64,000 bases of DNA from JAGZHZ01 sp963929865 (GTDB lineage: Bacteria; Bacillota; Clostridia; Lachnospirales; Lachnospiraceae). A model generated the notes under the pieces. That model was given only the letters and a program-made list of their open reading frames with translations. It was not told the DNA's origin and did not search any database. Positions within the stretch are counted from its first letter, which is position 1, and every line of letters starts with the position of its first letter. Shown piece after piece: positions 24,814-32,529 of the stretch. The translations under genes were made by a program, and so were the position numbers. Location of the stretch: NCBI GenBank assembly GCA_963929865.1, contig CAWVKK010000054.1, positions 16,640 to 80,639 on the forward strand. The letters run 5' to 3'.

Positions 24814-25731
24814 TCACTGTGAGAGCATCAGATAGCGCTGCGCAGAGTTGACAGCGTTCGCCCCGTCCGCCGCTGCTGTCACAATCTGCTGCATCTTTTT
24901 TGTTCTCACATCCCCGGCTGCATATACTCCTTCTATACTTGCGGCGCAGTCTTCTCCTGCTTCGATATATCCCTGCCCGTCTGTCTTAAGCTGTCCCTTT
25001 GCAAGCTCTGAGTTTGGAACTGTGCCGACCGCTATAAAAATACCTTCTATATCTATTGTCTTTTTCTCGCCTGTTTTTTTGTTTCGGGTTGCGATGCATT
25101 CAATATGGTCCTCCCCGTAAATCTTTGTGACTTCCGTATTCCACAAAAATTCTATATTTTTGCAGGCAAACAGCCGTTCCTGAAGGCTTTTGGCAGCCCG
25201 CAGCTCTTCTCTCCTGTGAATCAGATAAATTTTCTCACATCCTCTCGAGAGAAAGATCGCATCTTCCACCGCTACATCGCCTCCTCCTACGACTGCTACG
25301 GTCTGATCTTTAAAGAAAGCCCCGTCGCACGTCGCACAGTAGGAGACTCCAAGTCCTCCAAGTTCTTCTTCCCCTGGAATTCCCAGCTTGCGGTGTCTTG
25401 CCCCCGTTGCGAGTACGACGGTCTTCGCCTCATAGCTCTCTTCCTGCGTGAAAACCTTTTTTATCTTTGAGGACAGCTCCAGCTTTGTCACCTCAGCATT
25501 GACAAATTCCGCTCCCAGCTGATCCGCATGTTTTCTGAATTTCATTCCCAGTTCAAATCCGTTAATTCCGGGAAACCCAGGATAATTATCTACCTCGTAC
25601 GTATTTACTACCTGTCCTCCGCTGACATACTCCTGTTCTATCACTAACGTGTTTAATCTCGCTCTCTGTGCGTAGATCGCTGCGGAAAGACCTGCCGGTC
25701 CCGATCCTATAATAATCATATCATATATCAT
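24814..25731 (-). CDS. trxB: Thioredoxin reductase
   Basis: This 305-residue FAD flavoenzyme transfers electrons from NADPH to thioredoxin. It shows the FAD-binding GSGPAGLSAAIYA (~9-21), the redox disulfide CATC (Cys 132 and 135), the NAD(P)-binding GGGDVAVEDA (~150) and the C-terminal GVYAAGDVRTKKMQQIVTAAADG. No Shine-Dalgarno lies at the normal distance from its ATG. Instead a 10-codon ORF with a good site ends in an ATGA overlap with the trxB start, pointing to translational coupling. It is divergent from the ECF S-component gene. No thioredoxin gene is nearby. Confidence 0.95.
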   Translation of the reverse strand: MIYDMIIIGSGPAGLSAAIYAQRARLNTLVIEQEYVSGGQVVNTYEVDNYPGFPGINGFELGMKFRKHADQLGAEFVNAEVTKLELSSKIKKVFTQEESYEAKTVVLATGARHRKLGIPGEEELGGLGVSYCATCDGAFFKDQTVAVVGGGDVAVEDAIFLSRGCEKIYLIHRREELRAAKSLQERLFACKNIEFLWNTEVTKIYGEDHIECIATRNKKTGEKKTIDIEGIFIAVGTVPNSELAKGQLKTDGQGYIEAGEDCAASIEGVYAAGDVRTKKMQQIVTAAADGANAVNSAQRYLMLSQ

Positions 25732-25760
25732 ACGTTATCGTTGAGAATGCGTCTGCGCAT
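25728..25760 (-). CDS. Putative 10-residue upstream ORF (MRRRILNDNV) coupled to trxB
   Basis: AAAGGAG lies 6 bases before an ATG at 25760. The ORF reads MRRRILNDNV and stops with TGA at 25728, overlapping the trxB ATG (ATGA). Its first part is a perfect inverted repeat (GAATGCG/CGCATTC), so the leader can form a hairpin that hides the upstream start. It could be a coupling device or regulatory leader peptide. There is no conservation evidence. Confidence 0.5.
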   Translation of the reverse strand: MRRRILNDNV

Positions 25761-25955
25761 TCCCGTCTCCTTTCCATTTTTTTAGTCTGACACGCCTGGC
25801 GCTGCGGGCAGAAACGGCATTTGACCTTTCGATCCTGACGTCTTCTAATTATATTATAGTAAAAATCTGTTTAAAATACTATCCTTCTATCTGTTTTTGC
25901 AAAACTGGTATCTAAAAAAAACAAAAAATTGGCTCTTTTTAGATGGACACATAAG

Positions 25956-25964
25956 TGCTATGAT
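25956..25964 (+). promoter_or_regulatory. Extended -10 promoter of the ECF S-component gene
   Basis: TGCTATGAT is an extended -10 element; no good -35 is present at 17 bases. It lies ~40 bp before the ATG at 26006. No riboswitch core (FMN, TPP, THF) was recognised in the leader. Confidence 0.5.
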
Positions 25965-26005
25965 AAAGCACAAAGATTTAGAAAAAAGAAAAAGGAGAAA
26001 AAGCC

Positions 26006-26635
26006 ATGACAAAGAGAAACCCTCACCTTATCAAATGGGCACAGACCGCGCTTCTTGCCGCTCTATGCTATGTCGTATTTCAATTTTTACAGATTAAAAT
26101 TCCTATGCCGGGAGGCGACGCCACATCTTTCCATGCCGGAAACGCTTTTTGCGTCCTCGCCGCTCTTTTGCTCGGGGGATCCTACGGCGGTCTCGCCGGA
26201 GCGGTCGGGATGGGAATCGGCGATCTTTTAGATCCCGTGTATGCGGTATCTTTTCCCAAAACGTTTTTGTTAAAATTTTGTATCGGTGTGATTACCGGTC
26301 TTGTAGCTCACAGGATTGCCCATATCAGCAGCAGTCAGGACCCAAAATATATCTTCCGCTGGAGTCTGATCGCCTCCTGCGCCGGAATGCTTTTTAACGT
26401 CATCTTTGATCCGCTTGTCGGTTATTTCTATAAGCAGTATATTTTAGGTCAGCCTCAGGAAATGGCTTCTGTGCTTGCAAAGTGGAGTACGCTGACTACC
26501 TTTGTCAACGCCGTGATCTCTGTCGTTCTTGCCACGGCGCTCTACAGTCTGCTCCGCCCCGCTCTGGCTAAACAAGGTATGCTGCTGCCTGTCGGGCGCT
26601 CCAAGACTTCTTCCCACGCAGGCGCACATTCTTAA
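26006..26635 (+). CDS. ECF transporter S component (vitamin uptake)
   Basis: A 209-residue membrane protein with about five to six hydrophobic helices. The segment FHAGNAFCVLAALLLGGSYGGLAGAVGMGIGDLL is typical of the substrate-binding S components of energy-coupling factor transporters, and the N-terminal helix carries an AALLAALCYVVF pattern that can meet the EcfT coupling helices. It uses a shared EcfAAT module, which is not in this window. An AAAAAGGAG site precedes the ATG. The substrate (a vitamin or similar) cannot be told, since no diagnostic riboswitch or biosynthetic neighbour is present. Confidence 0.82.
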   Translation: MTKRNPHLIKWAQTALLAALCYVVFQFLQIKIPMPGGDATSFHAGNAFCVLAALLLGGSYGGLAGAVGMGIGDLLDPVYAVSFPKTFLLKFCIGVITGLVAHRIAHISSSQDPKYIFRWSLIASCAGMLFNVIFDPLVGYFYKQYILGQPQEMASVLAKWSTLTTFVNAVISVVLATALYSLLRPALAKQGMLLPVGRSKTSSHAGAHS

Positions 26636-26695
26636 AAAAACACTCATCTTCCCGGATGGAAAAGTATCACGCTCTTTCCTCCCCCAAAAGAAAAA

Positions 26696-26757
26696 ATCTT
26701 CCTGTAACGCTTCAGGACTTGCAAAAGTCTGAGCGTTACAGGAAGATCTCTTTTTTA
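26696..26757 (+). terminator. Terminator of the ECF S-component gene
   Basis: A 16 bp perfect stem (ATCTTCCTGTAACGCT with AGCGTTACAGGAAGAT) continues inward with a bulged TCAGGACTT/AAGTCTGA helix and is followed by CTCTTTTTTA. Confidence 0.9.
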
Positions 26758-26824
26758 TCAGGGATGGCGGACAGCGCCGCCCGTCATCCCCGGCTTTTTC
26801 TATCTTTGTATCTCTGTCAAATTC

Positions 26825-27370
26825 TTATTTGCCGAAATATCTCTCCAGAAGTCCCTGGAATGCTTTTCCGTGACGCGCCTCATCGCGTGCCATCTCATGA
26901 ACCGTGTCATGAATTGCGTCTAAGTTTGCTGCCTTTGCGCGTTTTGCGAGATCTGTCTTTCCAGCTGTCGCACCGTTTTCAGCTGCAACTCTCATCTCCA
27001 GATTTTTCTTTGTGCTGTCTGTCACTACTTCGCCTAAGAGTTCTGCGAATTTTGCCGCATGTTCTGCCTCTTCATAAGCAGCCTTCTCCCAGTATAATCC
27101 GATTTCCGGATATCCTTCTCTGTGTGCTACTCTGGCCATTGCAAGGTACATACCAACCTCTGAACATTCGCCTTCGAAGTTTGCTCTTAAATCAGCTAAG
27201 ATGTCTTCCGGCACACCCTGAGCAACGCCTACCACATGCTCTGCAGCCCATGTCATCCCTTCTTCCTGTTTTGTAAACTTGGAAGCCGGCGCTTTGCAGA
27301 TTGGACAGAATTCCGGAGCTGCATCTCCTTCATAAACATAACCGCATACATTACATACAAATTTAGCCAT
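26825..27370 (-). CDS. rbr: Reverse rubrerythrin (peroxide-reducing)
   Basis: A 181-residue cytoplasmic non-heme iron protein. Here the rubredoxin domain is N-terminal (CNVC at 6-9, CPIC at 22-25), the reverse order of classical rubrerythrin. The four-helix ferritin-like domain follows with diiron motifs EGECSEVG, YEEAEHAAKF and DEARHGKAF. Reverse rubrerythrins act as NADH-dependent peroxidases in clostridia. A perfect 7-1-7 palindrome of PerR type lies ~50 bp upstream, and perR is the next gene, so peroxide induction is likely. Confidence 0.95.
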   Translation of the reverse strand: MAKFVCNVCGYVYEGDAAPEFCPICKAPASKFTKQEEGMTWAAEHVVGVAQGVPEDILADLRANFEGECSEVGMYLAMARVAHREGYPEIGLYWEKAAYEEAEHAAKFAELLGEVVTDSTKKNLEMRVAAENGATAGKTDLAKRAKAANLDAIHDTVHEMARDEARHGKAFQGLLERYFGK

Positions 27371-27421
27371 AGTACAAATCTCCTTTTCTCTCAGAAATAT
27401 TGGTTGTTTCGTTTCATAAAA

Positions 27422-27436
27422 CAGTAATGATTACTG
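27422..27436. promoter_or_regulatory. PerR-type operator upstream of rubrerythrin
   Basis: CAGTAATGATTACTG is a perfect 7-1-7 inverted repeat, the geometry of Fur/PerR boxes, between perR and rbr. Confidence 0.7.
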
Positions 27437-27498
27437 ATATTAATTTATCACATTTTTTTTCAGCCGTCAAGATATTTTTGAAAAATTTTTTTATGTTT

Positions 27499-27885
27499 TT
27501 ATGTTTCCTGTAAACAGTCTTTACAGATACCGTAAAAATAGGAAATACAGTGATCGATCTCTCCGATCCCTTCAGCGGAAGCTTTTTCCTCATATTCTTT
27601 GCTGTCCACTCTCAAATCGATAATGCGGTTGCACTTTTTGCAGACAAAGTGCTGATGGGGAGAGACATTGCCGTCAAAATGGTCGGCCCCGTCTCCTGTC
27701 GTGAGCTTATGGATTTCACCCATCTCTGACAATAAGGCAAGATTTCTGTAAACAGTTCCCAGGCTGATGTGGGGAAACTGTTCGCGAAGATTCAGATAAA
27801 TAACGTCTGCTGTAGGGTGATCTTTTCTCTCTGCGAGAAATTTTTTGATGCATTCTCTCTGTTTGCTGTATTTTAACCCGGCCAT
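27499..27885 (-). CDS. perR: Fur-family peroxide repressor PerR
   Basis: A 128-residue metalloregulator. The N-terminal winged helix spans ~5-75 (SLGTVYRNLALLSEMG recognition helix). The structural zinc site is C82xxC85 and C121xxC124. The candidate regulatory metal ligands are His23, Asp71, His77, His79 and Asp90, in the order seen in PerR (HFDGNVSPHQHF). PerR senses peroxide by oxidation of metal-bound histidine and then releases DNA. The neighbours (rubrerythrin with an operator; a second box before perR itself) favour PerR over Fur or Zur. Confidence 0.88.
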   Translation of the reverse strand: MAGLKYSKQRECIKKFLAERKDHPTADVIYLNLREQFPHISLGTVYRNLALLSEMGEIHKLTTGDGADHFDGNVSPHQHFVCKKCNRIIDLRVDSKEYEEKASAEGIGEIDHCISYFYGICKDCLQET

Positions 27886-27901
27886 AAGATCCTCCTTCCT
27901 A

Positions 27902-27916
27902 TTATAATAATGATAA
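27902..27916. promoter_or_regulatory. PerR box upstream of perR (autoregulation)
   Basis: TTATAATAATGATAA matches the Bacillus PerR box TTATAATNATTATAA at all but one position. Further overlapping TAAT/ATTA repeats follow to ~27935. It lies ~17 bp upstream of the perR ATG. Confidence 0.7.
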
Positions 27917-28150
27917 TAATTACTATAATTTTATAGGATAACTCTTATGATGTCAAATAGTTTTCTATCGAAATAAAAAATGTTTTTCATTTCTTAAGAT
28001 TCTTCTGCACGGACAGCTTTATGGCAAATACCTCTTGATTTTTAAAGTGACATGATATAATATATCAATATCAATACATAGTTTTCAATACTACATCGTA
28101 TAATATGATTATATCAGAATGTCAGGTTCAAAAGGAAAGGAGGCTTTTTT

Positions 28151-28801
28151 ATGAAGCACAAAATTAAAGATCCCGGAAGCGCAATCACTCATTTTATCGG
28201 TATGCTCATGGCGATGTTTGCCGCACTGCCTCTTCTGATTAAAGCTGCAAGAGATCCTGATCCCATTCATATCGTCTCTCTGAGCATTTTTATCGTCAGT
28301 ATGATTCTGCTCTATGCCGCAAGCACCATCTATCACTCTCTCGATCTTTCCGAGAAGGTCAACCGGCGTCTGCGCAAGCTGGATCATATGATGATTTTTA
28401 TCCTGATTGCGGGTTCGTATACTCCTATCTGTCTGATCGTCTTAGATCAGCCTCTTGGTCTGTATCTGTGCGCGCTTGTCTGGACTATCGCCGTCGTGGG
28501 AATTGTCATCAAGGCTTTCTGGATTACTTGTCCGAAATGGTTTTCTTCTATATTATATATCGCTATGGGATGGCTATGTGTTCTGGCGTTTACCCAGCTT
28601 TTGAATTCACTCTCGCCGAGCGCGTTCGGATGGCTTCTTGCCGGAGGTATCATCTATACGCTGGGCGGCATCATTTATGCCTTAAAGCTTCCGGTATTTA
28701 ACAACCGTCATAAGAATTTCGGTTCCCATGAAATCTTTCACTTGTTTGTCATGGGCGGCAGCATTTGTCATTTCATCGTGATGTATGTTTTCGTCGCATA
28801 A
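28151..28801 (+). CDS. Hemolysin III family (PAQR-like) membrane protein
   Basis: A 216-residue integral membrane protein with seven hydrophobic segments. It has the family metal-site pattern: ASTIYHSLD near helix 2 and HEIFHLFVMGGSICHF at the C-terminus, with His residues that bind zinc in PAQR receptors. Members are annotated hemolysin III (YqfA/YplQ); true hemolytic activity is doubtful and a role in membrane lipid homeostasis is suggested for relatives. AAAGGAGG precedes the ATG and a terminator follows at 28856. Confidence 0.9.
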   Translation: MKHKIKDPGSAITHFIGMLMAMFAALPLLIKAARDPDPIHIVSLSIFIVSMILLYAASTIYHSLDLSEKVNRRLRKLDHMMIFILIAGSYTPICLIVLDQPLGLYLCALVWTIAVVGIVIKAFWITCPKWFSSILYIAMGWLCVLAFTQLLNSLSPSAFGWLLAGGIIYTLGGIIYALKLPVFNNRHKNFGSHEIFHLFVMGGSICHFIVMYVFVA

Positions 28802-28855
28802 TGTACGTGTGGTTTCCGCGCAGGTGGGAATACCTTTTCCGTCAATTTATGTAAA

Positions 28856-28890
28856 GGAGCTGCCGCTGCTTCAGGCAGCTCCATTTTTAT
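28856..28890 (+). terminator. Terminator of the hemolysin III gene
   Basis: GGAGCTGCC...GGCAGCTCC, a 9 bp perfect stem, is followed by ATTTTTAT. Confidence 0.85.
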
Positions 28891-29061
28891 AAAAAGCAAC
28901 CGACAAAACTTGTATCTTCTCTTTTGGGACGGATTCCCATGAAAATCTGATTTTTATATCCGGGTAAATGGTATCGGTAATCGATTGCGGATCGTATCCT
29001 TTTTTGTCTGCGGCGTCATCTATATGATTAGTATATCCGTTCTCACAAAAAAGGTTCCTCT

Positions 29062-29850
29062 TTATTCTGACTCCAGATAGAGAACGGGATCAACCGGTTC
29101 CCCGTCCTTTTTCATCTGAAAGTAGAGATTGCTTCCCTCTACACAGTAATATTTTGTCGGCTCGCTGATATATCCGATCACTTCTCCCTGTTCTACGAGA
29201 TCTCCTTCCTGGACGGTCAGTTCCTTGAGCTGTCCGTAGATCAGTTCATAGTTGTTTCCAAGATCCATCGTAACCGTTGTCCCTGTCTCTTCGTCCACCG
29301 CGACAGATTCAACAATTCCTCTTGCGCTTGCGACGACAGGGGAACCTGTCTCCTGTCCGATTATGAGAGCCGGATTATATTTGTATTGGTTTAAGGTTGG
29401 AAAATAGACGGTTCCGTTCATGCTGTAGTCCAGAAGAATTTCTCCCGCGGCTGGCCACATCAGTACGTCCGTGTCCTGAAAATTCACGGTGGGAGCGATC
29501 TGGACCTGCGCCTGGTTTGTCACAACCTCCTCTGCGTCCTGTGTCTCCTGCGCAGTCTCAGACTCTGTCTGCTCCTCTTTCTCAGATTCTGTCTCATATT
29601 CCACTTCCTGACCGGAGACGTCTACGGCTTCCTGCGTCTCTTCCTCCTGAATCTGGGTTTCTTTCTGCGCGGTGTCCGTCCCCTGCGTCTCTTCCTGATT
29701 CAGATCAATGATTCTGCTCTGCTGTTCCTGCCTTTTTTGTTCCAGCTGGCTGACAGAATAATAACCGACAAATGCCAGACTACCCATCAGGCACAGGCTC
29801 AGCGCCCAAATCGTGCCTTTCTTGTTCAAAAATTTTTTCATTTTTTTCAC
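29062..29850 (-). CDS. Membrane-anchored LytM/M23-like protein with degenerate active site (SpoIIQ-like)
   Basis: A 262-residue protein with one N-terminal membrane anchor (~14-33), a long E/Q/T-rich linker (~40-115) and a LytM domain (~125-262) with the M23 pattern PVVASARGIVESVAVDEETG, then GDLVEQGEVIGYIS. The metal ligands are missing: the usual HxH is replaced by NLYFQM and the first His-x3-Asp is absent, so peptidase activity is unlikely. The architecture fits SpoIIQ-type proteins, which act in forespore engulfment through binding rather than hydrolysis. A GAGGTG site precedes the ATG. SpoIIQ orthology is an inference; no spoIIIAH is in view. Confidence 0.72.
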   Translation of the reverse strand: MKKMKKFLNKKGTIWALSLCLMGSLAFVGYYSVSQLEQKRQEQQSRIIDLNQEETQGTDTAQKETQIQEEETQEAVDVSGQEVEYETESEKEEQTESETAQETQDAEEVVTNQAQVQIAPTVNFQDTDVLMWPAAGEILLDYSMNGTVYFPTLNQYKYNPALIIGQETGSPVVASARGIVESVAVDEETGTTVTMDLGNNYELIYGQLKELTVQEGDLVEQGEVIGYISEPTKYYCVEGSNLYFQMKKDGEPVDPVLYLESE

Positions 29851-29996
29851 CTCGCGCTATGATTATTCATTCCTGGGTTAGTCATATCATTGCCAGATTT
29901 GTGAAATTTATTCTGTCTGTCCGCAATCGTCTCTTTGTGAGTCCGTCCCGCCGCCCGCCGCGCAAAAACAGCCTTTGCGGCAGGAAATCCCTGTGC

Positions 29997-30038
29997 AAAA
30001 ACAGCCTTTGCGCAGGGATTTCCCTCCGCAAAGGCTGT
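29997..30038 (-). terminator. Terminator of the ileS-glgP unit, with duplicated arm
   Basis: On the minus strand ACAGCCTTTGCG and CGCAAAGGCTGT form a 12 bp stem followed by five Ts. The distal 18 bp GCAAAAACAGCCTTTGCG occurs twice as a direct repeat (29962-29979 and 29995-30012), so two alternative hairpins are possible. Confidence 0.8.
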
Positions 30039-30051
30039 CTGATAAAAATTT

Positions 30052-32520
30052 TTATTCTTCTTCTGGTTCCACAGTCACATGATCCAGATGCCAGATTTCA
30101 TCTACATACTGCTGAATCGTTCTGTCTGCTGTGAATTTTCCGCTGCATGCCGTGTTGAGCATGGCCATTCTCGCCCATCTCGTCTCATCTCTGTATGCTT
30201 CCTCTACGCGTTTTTGAGCTGCCGCATAGGATTTGAAGTCAGCCAGGATAAAGTATGTGTCTGCGCGCTCGCTGCTGTTTGTGTTTAAGAGAGAATCATA
30301 GATTTCACGGAACAGCTCCGGATTCTGCGGGGAATACTCTCCGTTGATCAGCTGCATGAGCACTCTGCGGATATCCTGGTCGTTGTTGAAGTAATCCATC
30401 GGACGATAGCCGCCGTTCTGTTCATAGTTGATTACCTGCTCTGCGCTCAGACCGAAGATAAAGGCGTTTTCCTCTCCAACCTCTTCTACGATTTCCACGT
30501 TGGCGCCGTCCATCGTTCCCAGTGTCGGAGCTCCGTTTAACATGAACTTCATGTTTCCTGTACCGGAAGCTTCCTTGCTGGCCGTGGAGATCTGCTCTGA
30601 CACATCTGCCGCTGCAAAGATAATCTCCGCATTTGACACACGGTAGTCCTCGATGAAGACAACCTTTAATTTTCCGTTGATCGATCTGTCGTTGTTGATC
30701 ACGTCCGCAACGGAGTTGATCAGTTTGATCGTCAGCTTCGCTCTGCGGTATCCTGCCGCTGCCTTCGCTCCGAAGATAAACGTTCTCGGATAGAAGTCCA
30801 TCTCCGGGTGATCCTTGATGGTGTTGTACAGATGCATCACATGCAGAATGTTCAGAAGCTGGCGTTTATACTCATGGAGACGTTTTACCTGCACGTCAAA
30901 GATTGAGCGCGGATCTACGTCAACGCCATTGTGTTCCTTGATGTATCTTGCCAGGCGGATTTTGTTCTGATATTTGATGTTCATAAATTCCTGCTGCGCC
31001 TTTTTGTCGTCCACAAACAGCTTCAGCTTTGCGATCTGAGGCAGATCCGTTATCCATTCATTTCCGATATGGTCTGTCACCCAGTCTGCAAGGAGCGGAT
31101 TTGCGTGAAGCAGGAAACGTCTCTGTGTGATTCCGTTCGTCTTGTTGTTGAACTTCTCCGGCATCATCTCATAGAAGTCTCTAAGTTCCTGTTTTTTCAG
31201 GATCTCTGTGTGGAGCTGCGCAACGCCGTTTACGGAATATCCGGCCACAATCGCCAGGTGCGCCATCTTCACCTGTCCGTCATAGATGATCGCCATCTTG
31301 CGGATTTTTTCCTGGTTTCCAGGATATTTTTTCTGAATCTCAATGATAAATCTGCGGTTGATCTCCTCGATAATCTGGTAGATTCTCGGGAGAAGTCTTG
31401 AGAATAATTCGATCGGCCATTTTTCCAGCGCTTCCGCCATAATCGTGTGGTTTGTGTACGCGCATGTCTTTGTCGTGACCTCCCACGCTTCATCCCATTC
31501 CATGCCTTCCTCGTCCACAAGGATTCTCATCAGCTCTGCGATCGCAACGGTCGGATGCGTATCGTTGAGCTGGAACGTTACCTTCTCATGGAATTTGTGC
31601 AGATCGCTGTGTTTTTTCTTATATTTTTCAATCGCTGCCTGTACGCTGGCCGAGATGAAGAAATACTGCTGTTTTAATCTCAGCTCTTTTCCGGAGTAGT
31701 GATTGTCGTTCGGGTAGAGCACGTCGACAATGTTCTTTGCAAGGTTTTCCTGCTCTACCGCTTTGTGGTAGTCTCCCTTGTCAAAGGAATCCAGATGGAA
31801 TTCGTTGATTGCCTCTGCATCCCATACGCGCAGAGTATTTACCACATGGTTGTTGTATCCGACAATCGGGATATCGTACGGAATGGCTCTGACTGACTGA
31901 TATCCCTCCTGGACAAAATCATTTCTCTTTGTCTTTTCATTGTATACGACACGGATATAACCGCCGAATTTTACCTCTTTTGCGTATTCCGGGCGGCGCA
32001 GCTCAAAAGGATTGCCGTCTTTTAACCAGTTGTCCGGAACCTCCACCTGATATCCGTTTTCAATTTTCTGTTTAAACATTCCATAGCGGTAGCGCACGCC
32101 GCATCCATAGGCCGAATATCCCAAAGTAGCGAGGGAATCCAGAAAACATGCGGCAAGTCTTCCAAGTCCGCCGTTTCCTAAAGCAGCGTCCGGCTCCTGG
32201 TCTTCGACCGCATTCAAATCAATCCCCATCTCTGCGAGCGCTTCCTTTACCGGTCCGTAAGCCGTCAGATTGATCAGGTTATTTCCAAGGGCGCGTCCCA
32301 TCAAAAATTCCATCGACATGTAGTAAACCGTCTTTGGATCCTGTTCCTCATACGCTTTCTGCGTTGCCATCCAGTCGTTGATGATTACGTCTTTTACAGC
32401 GTAAGAAACTGCCTGGAAAATCTGCTGCGGCGTCGCCTCATCCAGTGTTCTTCTGTACAGTGTTCTTACATTATCCTTCACACTCTGTTTAAAAGCTTCC
32501 TTTTGAAATAATTTGTTCAT
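30052..32520 (-). CDS. glgP: Glycogen/starch phosphorylase
   Basis: This 822-residue PLP enzyme releases glucose-1-phosphate from glycogen. It has GYSAYGCGVRYRYGMFKQ, QLNDTHPTVAI, the phosphate-site RVSNAEIIFAAADVSEQIS and the PLP lysine region KEASGTGNMKFMLNGAP. The length is normal. AGGAGG sits 5 bases before the ATG, and the ileS stop lies only 9 bp upstream, so the gene appears to be read from the ileS promoter. No other glycogen gene is adjacent. Confidence 0.97.
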   Translation of the reverse strand: MNKLFQKEAFKQSVKDNVRTLYRRTLDEATPQQIFQAVSYAVKDVIINDWMATQKAYEEQDPKTVYYMSMEFLMGRALGNNLINLTAYGPVKEALAEMGIDLNAVEDQEPDAALGNGGLGRLAACFLDSLATLGYSAYGCGVRYRYGMFKQKIENGYQVEVPDNWLKDGNPFELRRPEYAKEVKFGGYIRVVYNEKTKRNDFVQEGYQSVRAIPYDIPIVGYNNHVVNTLRVWDAEAINEFHLDSFDKGDYHKAVEQENLAKNIVDVLYPNDNHYSGKELRLKQQYFFISASVQAAIEKYKKKHSDLHKFHEKVTFQLNDTHPTVAIAELMRILVDEEGMEWDEAWEVTTKTCAYTNHTIMAEALEKWPIELFSRLLPRIYQIIEEINRRFIIEIQKKYPGNQEKIRKMAIIYDGQVKMAHLAIVAGYSVNGVAQLHTEILKKQELRDFYEMMPEKFNNKTNGITQRRFLLHANPLLADWVTDHIGNEWITDLPQIAKLKLFVDDKKAQQEFMNIKYQNKIRLARYIKEHNGVDVDPRSIFDVQVKRLHEYKRQLLNILHVMHLYNTIKDHPEMDFYPRTFIFGAKAAAGYRRAKLTIKLINSVADVINNDRSINGKLKVVFIEDYRVSNAEIIFAAADVSEQISTASKEASGTGNMKFMLNGAPTLGTMDGANVEIVEEVGEENAFIFGLSAEQVINYEQNGGYRPMDYFNNDQDIRRVLMQLINGEYSPQNPELFREIYDSLLNTNSSERADTYFILADFKSYAAAQKRVEEAYRDETRWARMAMLNTACSGKFTADRTIQQYVDEIWHLDHVTVEPEEE

Positions 32521-32529
32521 GAGAACCTC

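Noticed and set aside
28860..29060. A stop-free minus-strand stretch of about 65 codons after the LytM gene, read as ...SITDTIYPDIKIRFSWES...
   Set aside because: It looks mildly protein-like and could be a gene remnant, but it has no start codon or ribosome site, and a stop-free run of this length is not rare across six frames.
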